This document shows, one piece after another, positions 37,124 to 46,500 of a stretch of 64,000 bases of DNA; position 1 is the first letter of the stretch, and each line of letters opens with the position of its first letter. The stretch is from positions 3,073,529-3,137,528 of the forward strand of contig NC_031480.1 in the NCBI RefSeq assembly GCF_000006565.2, given 5' to 3'. The translations under genes were made by a program, and so were the position numbers. This stretch comes from Toxoplasma gondii ME49 (lineage: Eukaryota; Apicomplexa; Conoidasida; Eucoccidiorida; Sarcocystidae). The notes beneath the pieces are model-generated. The model made no database searches and was not told the DNA's origin. It saw only the letters and a list, made by a program, of their open reading frames with translations.

Positions 37124-37396
37124 TTTTATGTATCGTTGTTTACAGATAGGTACATGTAGGGTGATATCAGTGGCGATGCACGGAATTTACTGTGTGTTGT
37201 TGTTACGTTTTTTATGTGTTGCAGATACGTGATCGAGTACGGTGTTCTGACAGGAACAAAGCTGCACGAATCTCTGCCGAAATACGCTTTGCTTCGCGAG
37301 TTGGGAGCCTTCAAAGGCGCAGGCGGCGGCGTCCAGCCTGAATTCAAGGACGGACTCAACGAGCAGCAAAACAAGGCAGCCCGCAAAGCTCTCGAG
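35433..37396 (+). CDS. Nuclear-looking protein with duplicated PLKKRR motif and a conserved C-terminal block, at least four exons
   Basis: Exons are 35433-35684, 36132-36386, 36554-36621 and 37225-37396; borders are GT-AG and in phase, giving at least 249 residues. Exon 1 has an internal duplication, SDSDVPLKKRRM and DSEDAMPLKKRRT, in an acidic/basic low-complexity setting. Exon 2 is Lys/Arg/Thr-rich, like a DNA-binding or histone-tail-like linker, and ends in EEDIPNDARKYFKDG. Exons 3-4 are clearly globular: EGTRAFYESLYEENPNSLIA then LRYVIEYGVLTGTKLHESLP. I recall similar FYE(S/T)LYE-P-S-A-(M/I)EYGLL blocks in uncharacterised plant and protist proteins, but cannot name the family with certainty. 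Nuclear location is inferred from the basic clusters. The 3' end is open: exon 4 may splice at GAG|GTTAGT (37397) to a tiny final exon, for example at 38332 where the first codons are CGT TAG, or read on to a stop at 37504. Confidence 0.7.
35861..35922. repeat. Two copies of the dispersed GGTGTACNTACACC palindrome
   Basis: GGTGTATCTACACC lies at 35861-35874 and GGTGTACGTACACT at 35909-35922. Both are in the first intron of the gene starting at 35433. Between them is CCGTGTACCC, a further half-site. They match the motif concentrated at 54.8-63.6 kb. Confidence 0.75.
37056..37120. repeat. (GTAT)n/(TA)n microsatellite in intron 3
   Basis: A short GTAT run with a TGCATG word is followed by an unbroken TA run from 37073 to 37120. 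It lies in the third intron of the gene starting at 35433, about 100 nt before the acceptor at 37224. Confidence 0.95.
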
Positions 37397-37504
37397 GTTA
37401 GTTTCTGCGGAGTTCTCCGTGTTAAGGTCCAAGTGTATTTGCGTGGTTTACATGCATATGAGGACCTGTATATGGGAGACTCCGATGCTCGCTTTGGCCT
37501 GTAA

Positions 37505-39270
37505 CTGACAGCTGAAAGTGTTAGATATTATCATTGGGCAGAGCATTGGAGTGGATACCCAGGGACGTTTCTACTTCACACAGGATATGTTCCACTGTTA
37601 ACTTACTCCAGACCTTGGTAGAGTTTTAGAAGCAGACTCTTTTGTGGGAGTACGCTGGCATAAAGCGTTGCATACTTAATAAACAAGTGCAGATGGATGC
37701 TTCCGCTTGTGCAGCCAGCCGCATCCACGTAGGTAGATGCAGCTAATCACGCTGGTGGAGTGTGTCTGAGAAGAAGAGAGACACAAGTATTCCAAGGAAG
37801 ACACAACTGTGGAAACTGGTGGAGAATCGGCACAGGGTTCCAGAGGTAATACCTGTGAGTGTATGCACACAGAGGGACAGTGATGCCGGCGTTAAGCACA
37901 TAAAGATACTAGCTACATCATGCATACCGTTATATTCGATGATCTTATGTGTTCACATCGGCGTAACATGAGACTCTCAGTCACTGTCCTGCCATCGAAA
38001 ATTACTATCGACTGCTCTTTGTTTGCCCACGAGTTATGGTCAGTGTTTTTCCGTAGACAGCCTGCGAAAGCTTAGAATTGTTCACAAGAATGTTGGTGTC
38101 TCGACTTAGTTAAACGTTTCATCTGTTTTAGAACTAAAGACTCGAATTCGTATATTCCGTCTGTTTCCCCGATTCCTTGTGACTGGATGGACATCGCATG
38201 TTGCGCGTGGGTGGCCTCCGACTGCGTTCAGGCAAAAGGTTGGGCAGGACTGAAAAAGAAATAGGCTCCCCATTTCTATCGAAGCTCGTCTTAGGTTTTC
38301 TTAGTCACGCTCACGGTCGTTTTCTTCAGCGTTAGTGACTTTTTGCCGCCGTACCCTCTTCTGTTATGTCTCAAAGGAATGCGGTTTCAAGGTCCGTAGA
38401 CTGTGTTGGACTTGCATGAAATAAACAGTAGGTTTTTGGCTGGCTCTCCGATACTTCTCTCTTGATAGCATGGATAAAGATGATGGCACGCGATGCCAGC
38501 GTTCAACTGCTCGGTCGTGGACTGCCAAAACTTCGTCAAGATCAACAGTTTGCACAGTGTTTATTTTCGCCTTTCTGTCAGGAATTGTTAGGAGTGTGTG
38601 TCCTTGTGTTTGAATCAATGAGTTCCAAAATACAGGCGTAACGACTTTTTTTCCAGGATGCCAGTAACCGTGAGAGTATCTGAAAGAACGTTATGTCCAT
38701 TCCTATTTGCATACATCTTGACTTGTGCACGCCTTTCCGCAATAATATGCTTTGCGGTGGAAAGTTCTTTGTGGGCAAAGTGCTGCAGTACACCGCAATG
38801 GAAGCGACTAATTGTATGTAGGGGCACTGAGACACTCGATTTGCCGACTGTCGTGCATGGTGCACATTGGTGCAAATGCATTTTTTTGGCTTAGCTCGAC
38901 TGAGTGGAATGTTCTACGCTTGCAAACAACAAACCCCTTTTTTTATTTGAAACAAGCGTGTGGAAAATCCTGGTCCTCATGGTTTTGACTCTCGAAACAG
39001 TCTCCTGCCCACCCCGGCGTCAAGCGCAAACTCTCTGGAAGTAGCACTACACTAAACAGAAACTGTTCGTGCTTCACAGATTCCGTAGATCGTGGTAGCC
39101 TAAAAGCGCTTTGGGTTCACATGAAGCCACGCGATGATTCACAAAGACAAGATTCCCTGATCTCCACGGGAAGTGAGAACTGTGACTAGGCAACATCGGG
39201 TCTTCTTGCGAAGATCTCAAAGTACTGCGTCGGCGTAGCAGCTGCTTTTTGTGAAATGGGTTCTCAAATG
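37505..39270. other. Convergent intergenic region, possibly with the last exon of the plus-strand gene
   Basis: This AT-richer stretch has no coding-like frame. Two good acceptors on the plus strand, TTTTCTTCAG at 38322-38331 and TTTTTTCCAG at 38648-38657, are followed almost at once by stops (after one and eight codons). Either could close the gene starting at 35433. The remainder is presumably 3' UTR of that gene and of the PITH gene. Confidence 0.4.
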
Positions 39271-40425
39271 CTAGCGGCGGATGTGTTTCACATCCATATC
39301 CTGCAAAGGAACTCCCCAAACCTGCATTGTAGAAATTTTTGTCACGTCTTTCCCACCTTGATTCTCCTCAATAAAGAGCCACAGTGAACTAGTCACACCG
39401 AAGAGGAGCGCAGGGAGGGGGACCGCTGTCGGTGGCAAATTGCGTGCCGATGCTATAGGTCCGAGGGTTGAAGAATTGAATGGGGAAGAGCCTCGCTTCG
39501 AACCAGAGTTTCCAGGTTTAGGGGACTGGGCAGTCGAGTCGTGAGATCGGCAGAGATCTTCAGGCAAAAGATGCAGCGTGTGGAGGGGCTTTACGGAAAC
39601 GGCGTCACTGAAATCAAAGGTTGGAAGGTCCTTGTACAAGTGGATGACAGATGGCCCGTGCTGCACCTGAATTTCGCAAGAGCACACGTAGGCGGGAAAG
39701 GACGTTAGAATCAGGACAAGTGAGCTGACAACCGAAGAAAGTGTGCTTATGCGCCCATGATATTCTTGTCTGTGGTAAACTCATCCTTGTAGACTCAGGG
39801 ATATGCCGACTGAGTGCAGCGTTGAAGTTGCCACGAGCAATCACAGATTGTATGGCAGACGACCAGTGACCCTTTTTGCCGAAAACTCCGGTGGTGATTC
39901 TGTGTTGTGCAATGAAGGATTATCTTTGGCTTTTTTTTTCAGGTTGAGGACCGTCGGTCCCTAGATGAGTTGGGGGTAAAGAGATCACGCAAGAACTCGC
40001 GGTCTGTGTGCTTCTGCTTCGCTGGTACAAAAGTGCAGTTTCGTAAAACATACCTGGTCTGGGTGGATTCCGAGGGAGATACCCATCAGTTTCACCTTGC
40101 GGTTGAATGGAATGTGAATAATCAGCTGAGCATCATCTGCACTGGACACGAAACGTTGTCCTTTTCTAGGTCTGCCAGCTCTCCAATCACGAGACGGGAA
40201 CGGTTCCTGGCAACTGTCATTCAGGCAGTGCACATTCGTCCAGTCCACGAAATGCTCGAACAAATTTACACACAGCCTTTCATTGACCTGGAACTTAGCA
40301 TTGTGCTGAAGACCGGAGAACAGATACTCTTCCCGATGATGTTCGTCTACCTCCAGTTCCCCTGCATCAGACGCTTTTCCAGTTGCAGACGCCCGGGGAA
40401 TACCTGCAAAATCGCGTTTATCCAT
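39271..40425 (-). CDS. PITH-domain protein, two exons, about 255 aa
   Basis: Exon 1 is 40425-40054 (donor CAG|GTATGT) and exon 2 is 39666-39271 (acceptor ATTCAG|GTG); both are in phase 0. The PITH signature is plain: RFVSSADDAQLIIHIPFNRK then VKLMGISLGIHPDQ at residues 91-124. After the splice come VIHLYKDLPTFDFSDA and, near the C-terminus, SLWLFIEENQGGKDVTKIST followed by MQVWGVPLQ. PITH is the beta-sandwich domain found at the C-terminus of thioredoxin-like protein 1 and alone in PITHD1, where it contacts the 26S proteasome. There is no thioredoxin fold or CxxC active site here, so this is a stand-alone, PITHD1-like protein. A Ser/Pro/Gly-rich insertion of about 45 residues (after LCRSHDS) interrupts the domain between the conserved blocks. 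The first 45 residues are not conserved. The gene is convergent with the one starting at 35433. Confidence 0.85.
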
Positions 40426-41175
40426 TGATGCCCAACACCAACCGAACTACTATATGTTGTCTCTATTCAGTGTACAGTTCCATGAAGAGCGTTAATCGCT
40501 ACTCTTTTGGGCCAACACTTTACACAGTAGGCTCTTCTATGGAAGAGTAACCAGGATAACGTTATGTTGAAACCGGCATATCGGTTCACGTGTCACTGGT
40601 AGGCGATGTAATTCCACCCAGCCCCCAAAGTACGGCTTCTTCCATGCTATGGTTGAAATAATAAGCATCAAGGCGGGTGATTCGCGTTCATACAAAGGAC
40701 AACTGCTTTTCAACTGCCATGCATCCGGTGGCCAGACGCAGGAAAGTGTCGTAATGGAGGCGGCAGCTGATGCGTCACCGACCACAAAGACGAAAACGTC
40801 TCAGAGGCACTTTAGCAATGATTTAGAACAGCCAAAAAGCTCAACAAATTTTGAGCCGTGGAGTATGCAAAAAGGTGCACTGGTGAGTTTGCTACACGAA
40901 ATGAATATTCGATCCGTGAATGCATCACTGAGAAAACCCGGCTTGTTTTTGGTTAGCGTGTTTCGCCTGTGCTGTTATGACGCTACAAAAGCTGTTTCGT
41001 CACCATAAGCCCCCCCACGTACAACGTGCAGCTGCAATACGTTCAACCTTTTACGAGAGTTTCATCGCCATGCCGCGGTCACTGTTGCTGTTGGATGCAA
41101 CCCAGCATTATGAATAAAAAACAACATTTCTGCCGTATTTTGGATTCGGGAGCAGGGACGCGCCCCGGTATCGTA
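40426..41175. other. Spacer with one doubtful plus-strand frame
   Basis: A 119-codon plus-strand frame at 40649-41008 reads rather like a protein (MVEIISIKAGDSRSYKGQ, later FEPWSMQKGALVSLLHEMN). It has a weak start context and no matching splice partners. It lies upstream of the minus-strand PITH gene, so it could be chance. Nothing else is visible. Confidence 0.3.
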
Positions 41176-42006
41176 TCATGTCTCGTCTGGATCTATTCCA
41201 TCCCTATCTGAGGCCACACGGGCGGTGTTTCCTTCAATTCGAAATAACGTCAGCACTCTATGAACCAAAAATGCCTCTAGAAAATTGTGTGTGTGTGTGT
41301 GTAGCTGACGTTGCCATCTCTCATCCCCCCTTGTCTGTCCGCCTTCTGCACGCCAGCGATCGGGTACGGTCACAAGAAGAGAGGTAAAGCTAATGACAGT
41401 GTTGGGTGTTGCACGGTTCTCTCCCATACGATCGCAGCGTAGTGCACCACCGTTTCTGCGAAAATTGTTATTTGTAGCCGGAGCCGAATTTCGCCTGCTC
41501 TTCCTTTCCATCGAACTGAACTTACATCCTCCTCCAGCATAATTCCCCCCCACCCGAAACTTCATGCAGCTGAACATCAGGTTTCTGACCCTGTTTAGAT
41601 ACTGAAGGGGTCTAAACTGAAAGCTGTAGCTTGCGGTTAGTGTGTTGACGGGGGCGTGCGATGAAAGTGCTGATGTGCATTGGAACTGGACCACACGTCT
41701 CGCCGGTAAAGATGGCCGACATTGTGGAATTCCCCGAATACCGACTCCCTCCGCCTTAACACTGCAACATCATAGCACCAAAAGAAGACTCTCGCGCGTT
41801 ACAACAAAATTCGCTTGCAAGTGGATTTCTGACTGCTTAAAAGGAATGTACCTTACTTCAAGCAATCCAGTGTCCACTAGGCCGATGAACTCGTGACCAA
41901 AGAGAAACTTACAGTGTGATTCGGACACAGTGACTGTCGTGAGAGAAACTACATTCGCCCCGAGTGCAAGTTTAACTATGCCAGGTGACCCCCTGTTTCT
42001 TGACAT
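41176..42006 (-). CDS. Candidate small three-exon protein, 83 aa
   Basis: Exons 42006-41913, 41601-41526 and 41257-41176 have good donors (both GTAAGT) and acceptors (CCTTCAG; GGTTCATAG). Their phases agree and give 252 nt including a stop. The product starts MSRNRGSPGIVKLALGANVV, continues through SKQGQKPDVQLHEVSGGGEL and ends in VARVASDRDGIDPDET-like acidic residues (actual end NTARVASDRDGIDPDET). I recognise no family and see no signal peptide or membrane segment. The case rests only on consistent splicing and protein-like reading. The second intron contains the GT microsatellite at 41286-41302. An alternative is chance agreement of sites in a gene-poor stretch. Confidence 0.3.
41286..41302. 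repeat. (GT)n microsatellite
   Basis: A short GT dinucleotide run of about eight units lies in the intergenic region or in intron 2 of the candidate small minus-strand gene. Confidence 0.9.
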
Positions 42007-43617
42007 GTAAGCGCGTGTGTGGATCAGGCAACGTCGGAATGTCTTTTATACAAGTGAAGAAGTAAAGAAGGTAGCCCTCCCGCTCTCCCGGCACGTCACA
42101 CGAGAACTACCACAAGCCTGTGTCGTGCTGCAGCAAGTGAGCGCTCCGTGCCAACGGACCTCACACAGTCCGACTAGTACCCACTGCATACTGCCCTTAC
42201 AAAACCAACCACTACAAGCGTGTACATGGTGGAACCTCGTAACGTCTCTCCTGGTTCCCTTCCTTCAACTTCCGTCACGTGTTAGATCTGACAAGCGAGA
42301 GGGCATAAGGCTCAGTGCCAGCCGTGCGGCTGCCGCTGCAAACACGGCAGCCACTTCGTAATTTGCAAACCACACTGCATCGCAAGCTAAGCAGAGTGGA
42401 TCTTGTGTACTGGCATCTGAAGATACCAGATGGAAAACTAATCGGAAACTCAGCAGCCGATACGGACTGTTACGTAGTCTCGTGGGAAGATGGAGCTTCG
42501 CTAGCACCCTCAAGGCACTCCTAAAAGACTTTCGCAATAGAGACGCAAGGTAAACTCCGCGACGATTCAGTCACGATCATAGCGGCACTACCGTGTCCAC
42601 CCCAGCTGCGGGCGACACCGGTGCCTGTCCTACGGGGACACCTGCCACAGTGGGAAGCGTTTATCACAGTCGCGTTTTTCAAGACTCTGTTCCACCACAC
42701 CATCCAATGCTATAGTGTATAGGAATGGCGTGGTTGCCGTTTGGTGTTTGGTTTTCGTGAACGGAAAGTGTGCAAAGGCTGTGACAAGTTCCATTCGCAT
42801 TGTGGCTTTAACGTTTTTCCTCTTCCCATCAACCATGGGAAGAAGCTTGGCGCCCTCAGCGTCTTCCACGTGGCGCTTCGACTTGTTTGTGGATTGGCGC
42901 TGGTGGTAGATTACAACAGATAATTTCACCATATTGTATGCTTGGAATACTTTTTTGTGATAAGCCGCAGTCGATCGTTCTGCTGTGCAAGCCCACACTC
43001 TGTCCCTTGTGCATGTCCAGAATGACGTAGCCTGGGTTTGCGACGAGGGAAGTTCAGCGATGCGACCAGTTTCCTTTCTACCTTCTTGCGTTCCTTGCGA
43101 GACGTCCCGTAGTGCATGATTTTTCCCTTCGGTCTCGTGAATTTTAAGCAAGAGAGGAGGCTCGCAGAAATTTTTGTGTGGTGGGTGAAAACCGATGCTG
43201 ATAGGGGTGGCCAAGAACAGACGCTTGCATTAGAGAACGACTTCCCGTGGTAGATATCTGCCCTTACGAGAGGGCTTGGTCACGTTAAGACAAGCAGCGT
43301 ATTCCAGTCACTCTTCTACGCTCATGCAACAGTTCTGTTGAATGAGGGGAGATCCAAATCTTTTTCGGAGCCAGAAGCACGTGGTATGTGTGAGGGAAGA
43401 CCAATCCGAGTTGTGGAAACCGGAGGTGACGCAGTTATAGAGCAGTTTTCCTTAGGCAGACCGCCTATCTGCTTCGAAGGTGTTCAGAATTGAATTTCAC
43501 TACGTGCATTCATTCCTGGTGGAAGGTTCGAAGTTTGCACGGGTTAGACATCGCATCAAAATGCGCGAAGAGATTTGCGAACGTGTGCCAGACAGAAGCG
43601 ACCATACTAAGGACACC
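42007..43617. other. Gene-poor spacer
   Basis: No reading frame here has coding character. The longest, 194 codons on the minus strand at 42630-43214, has a mixed composition with no recognisable motif. The end nearest 43617 would contain the leader of the small plus-strand gene. Confidence 0.45.
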
Positions 43618-43977
43618 ATGGCGGAGGCAAGCGAGGCGCTGCGATTTGTTGGAGGGGCTGCCTGTGTTTTTCGGGATGTGTCCCGTTTAATTGAGGATGA
43701 CCTTAAGAAGGTCGAAGACGCCAGCCGACTATGGGAGTGCGCAGTAAGGAAGATGAAGACCATGTTGGACCAGAACGCGCAGATTGTAAAGAACAATGAC
43801 GAAGCAATATGCCAGGCAGAGGTCATCTTGATTTTGAACGAGGTGGTCATGCAAGAACACTGGGCTGAGTTGTCGAAAAACGCAAATGAAATTCAGCTGT
43901 TGGAAAACATTTTGGAGGTGATGGAAAAGGTGCCGTCTCAGCCGCCCCTTGCTGAGTCAAGCCAAGGAGGCGACTGA
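43618..43977 (+). CDS. Small all-helical hypothetical protein, 119 aa
   Basis: The ATG at 43618 has an ideal context (GGACACCATGGCG). The frame runs 120 codons to a TGA at 43977. The product is almost wholly helix-forming: VSRLIEDDLKKVEDASRLWE, AVRKMKTMLDQNAQIVKNND, AEVILILNEVVMQEHWAELS, ANEIQLLENILEVMEK, then a short Pro/Ser/Gly tail. Heptad-like hydrophobic spacing suggests a small coiled-coil subunit of a complex such as a kinetochore, SNARE-tethering or BLOC-type particle. Size and shape alone suggest this; no family is recognised. The frame is open 46 codons further upstream, but the upstream residues look unlike protein and the Kozak-like ATG is the better start. No intron is needed. 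Confidence 0.55.
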   Translation: MAEASEALRFVGGAACVFRDVSRLIEDDLKKVEDASRLWECAVRKMKTMLDQNAQIVKNNDEAICQAEVILILNEVVMQEHWAELSKNANEIQLLENILEVMEKVPSQPPLAESSQGGD

Positions 43978-45338
43978 CTGAAAAGGTACCATATGGACAG
44001 CAGAACTGGAATCGTGTCTATGTTGCTGGCGACGGAGAATGCCGATGAAAGAGGACCAAAACACGTCAATACTGTGATATCGCAGAGAACTGCTAATAAA
44101 GGGTACTGTGTCATAAATGCGTCTCTCCGCGTTTTTTCAGTGGCATGATTCTACGTGTAGCAGAGAAGATGCGAATAGTACCTTTTCTCAGGGACATCTT
44201 CTGGGCTTCTACGGCACTCTCCTGAAAACCGGTGTGTCGTAGAGTGCGCGTCCTCCCGTAGTATCCACAACTTCCGACAAAATCAGGTTCGGTGGCATTG
44301 CTCAGTCAGTGTCTTTTAGGATTTCAGCGGCCTTGTTTCCGAGACTTAAGTTGTTTCCTCGGCAGGTGTGTTTTTCCAGAAGCTGATACGGATAGAGGAC
44401 CACGGGTGTGGTGCTCTATGCGCAGTTGTTGGAAAGGATCGTTTCAATTGACGTATATGGCGCGGTAAGGTTGTGTCGAGCATGGATCCCACGGTGTGTT
44501 ACGTACAACCGAGGCCGCAAGTATAATGTTCATGGTTGACGTTCTGTCGAAGTTTATGTTTCGTGTGTCTTGACGCGTGGTCGAACACGAGTTGTGAAGC
44601 GACTGACAAGAGGTGCCCAGGAGATGCAGTGATACGACGGAGGCGACGTTATCTTCATAGGCCAAGAGCGTGACGACTCTTGAAGAGGTGGCGGGAATCA
44701 ATGGTAATACGGTTTTTTCGGCAATGGCATAATGAGTCGTGCCCGACGTAGGATCCAAGGCAGATTGCTGGGAGGCTCTGGCCTAAAAACTGAATTGTGA
44801 AATGTCAGAATCCGTGTTGGGTTGCAGTCGAGATCCCACTAACCAAGTTAGTCTTTGACACTACAGCGGTGTCAAGGGAATTGACTGGCCAGCGACCATC
44901 CACAGGTGCGTGTGGAAGGTGTTCTTTTCCGCCGTCGTGATTATATGTTGTTCATAATTTGAGCGGTTTTTTCTGCTGCGTGCCACCGAACTGAGAGTGC
45001 CATGTTAACGACTTGATAACTTCTGGAGGGGAAAGCGTTCGTGAGGGTGCTTTGTATTCACGAAGCGAATTCTTCGACCGAGGCGGAAACGAACGTTTAA
45101 AGGTGCATTTTCACCACAGCTCCAGTGTCTACTCTGACAAGCTGTACTGACCGTCGAGGACGTGAATTCATGGGATGGTGTCGTCGATGACCGATACTCA
45201 GGTAGTGCGTATGCCGTAATTTTCTGTTTTGGGTCGATGAAAGGAAGTTCTTGTGGGTTTCTGTATAACAGCTGTACAGATACTGTATCGGCGGCGCAGT
45301 CAGCTAGTGATGACATGGATTGAGACAAACTGGCGCGT
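43978..45338. other. Gene-poor spacer
   Basis: This holds the likely 3' UTR of the small helical-protein gene, then 1.3 kb without coding-like frames on plus. A 153-codon minus-strand frame (45005-45466) extends into it but has neither motifs nor a splice context. No repeats or RNA genes were seen. Confidence 0.45.
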
Positions 45339-46500
45339 ATGGGATGGGATTCGTTGTTGGAACAAGGGATTACAATACTACTTGCTTTGACATTGTGGTT
45401 GCAGTGTGGTGGATTTCCGACGGCGTATATTTCCCAGTCTCGTGTTAGCGTTGTTATTAGGGGCAAGGATGGCTATCTTGCTTTCCATCTGCAGAGCTGG
45501 GCTACACTGTTTGGAATGCACAGTGTGCTGTTTTAGAGCATTCTCGTAACACCGTTTTTATGCGACTGAACGACTGGTGGTACGATCAGTTCGTGTGCCT
45601 CGCGCTTGTGTGTGGCAGTTGCGTGTTGCCTTTGAGCCTTTTCTTACTTCCACACATGATGTGGCCAGAGCTTCACGTGGATTCCCAGTGTTATCAATTG
45701 GATGACCATGATGGCTCTCTGTTTTGAAGACACGTTGAATTGGTAAGAAGACGCAATGCGGACTCCCTTGGGGAAACATCGCAGTTGTGTAACTTGGATG
45801 CGCGATCTGAGGTACTGCATAATTTGCGGTTTTCCTGAGAGCTGAATTTCAGTGGTTTCTCGACGACGGAAACTTCCGTTTGTGGAAGAATCGGGGGTGA
45901 CCGCCGTTCGCAGTCTGCGTGTTTTTGATGTGACACAAGATGACTCAAGCCTACCGAGAGGCCTACATATTGTTTGCCCTTTCCGGGTGTCGGGGAATTG
46001 TTCCGCTAGGGGGAAGAGAAATGTGCTTATTCAAAAAAGTGTGAAGCCTCACGAGTACTATGGGAGTCGGGAGTCTCTTGGCAAAAGACCGTTTTCATGC
46101 CGACCGGGGAAAGGCGTAGGCGTCCATAATCAGGCACGGGTTTAACCGTTGAGCAACGGGGTGATGGGTGACATGTGAGGTTTCGTGCAAGTATGAATGC
46201 GACGGAGAAAACGTGTGCCGCTTGGGGCAAGTGCATGTCCCTGTGCGAATTTGCATTGTATGTGGGAAGGAGAAACTGTACTCTATACAGTGTCGCGCAT
46301 TGCCGAATACTCGATCGAGCTGACGATGGAAGCCTTTGTTGTGACCTGAAGCCTGCCTGGAGAGCAGCTTCGTGCGCCGGAAAGCGTTTTGATGTATATC
46401 TCCATCGAGTGCCCGTCGAAGGTGAACATTTCCGTTTGATCCGCCGGAGGTATACCATTATTCGTGGAAACGTGCCAGGGAAGCCAGGTCAAGTTTGTTC
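45339..46500 (+). CDS. Candidate exons of a secreted Cys-rich, PAN/Apple-like protein (incomplete model)
   Basis: Three plus-strand pieces read like a secreted protein. The first, from ATG 45339, starts with a signal-peptide-like sequence (GITILLALTLWLQCGG) and continues SQSRVSVVIRGKDGYLAF. The second follows the acceptor GAATTTCAG at 45840-45848 and runs to a GTAGGC donor near 46119, with Cys residues in IVCPFRVSGNCSARGK. The third, about 46180-46499, ends at CAG|GTGCGT. It contains KTCAAWGKCMSLCEFALYVG, RRNCTLYSVAHC, and further Cys in SLCCDLKP and ASCAG. Its Cys spacing, C-x3-6-C-x3-C then R-R-N-C-T-L, resembles PAN/Apple domains used by coccidian microneme proteins. I could not link the pieces in a continuous phase, so this may be a real gene with missed exons, a decayed copy, or chance. 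Confidence 0.3.

Noticed and set aside
39970..40428. 153-codon plus-strand frame preceded by a T-tract and CAG
   Set aside because: The minus strand of the same segment encodes a clear PITH domain, so the plus frame is a shadow and not the next exon of the gene at 35433.
41176..42006. Faint similarity of the 83-residue candidate to ribosomal protein eL36 (LSK...EV...RR spacing)
   Set aside because: The basic residues that define eL36 are absent and spacing differs; judged coincidental.
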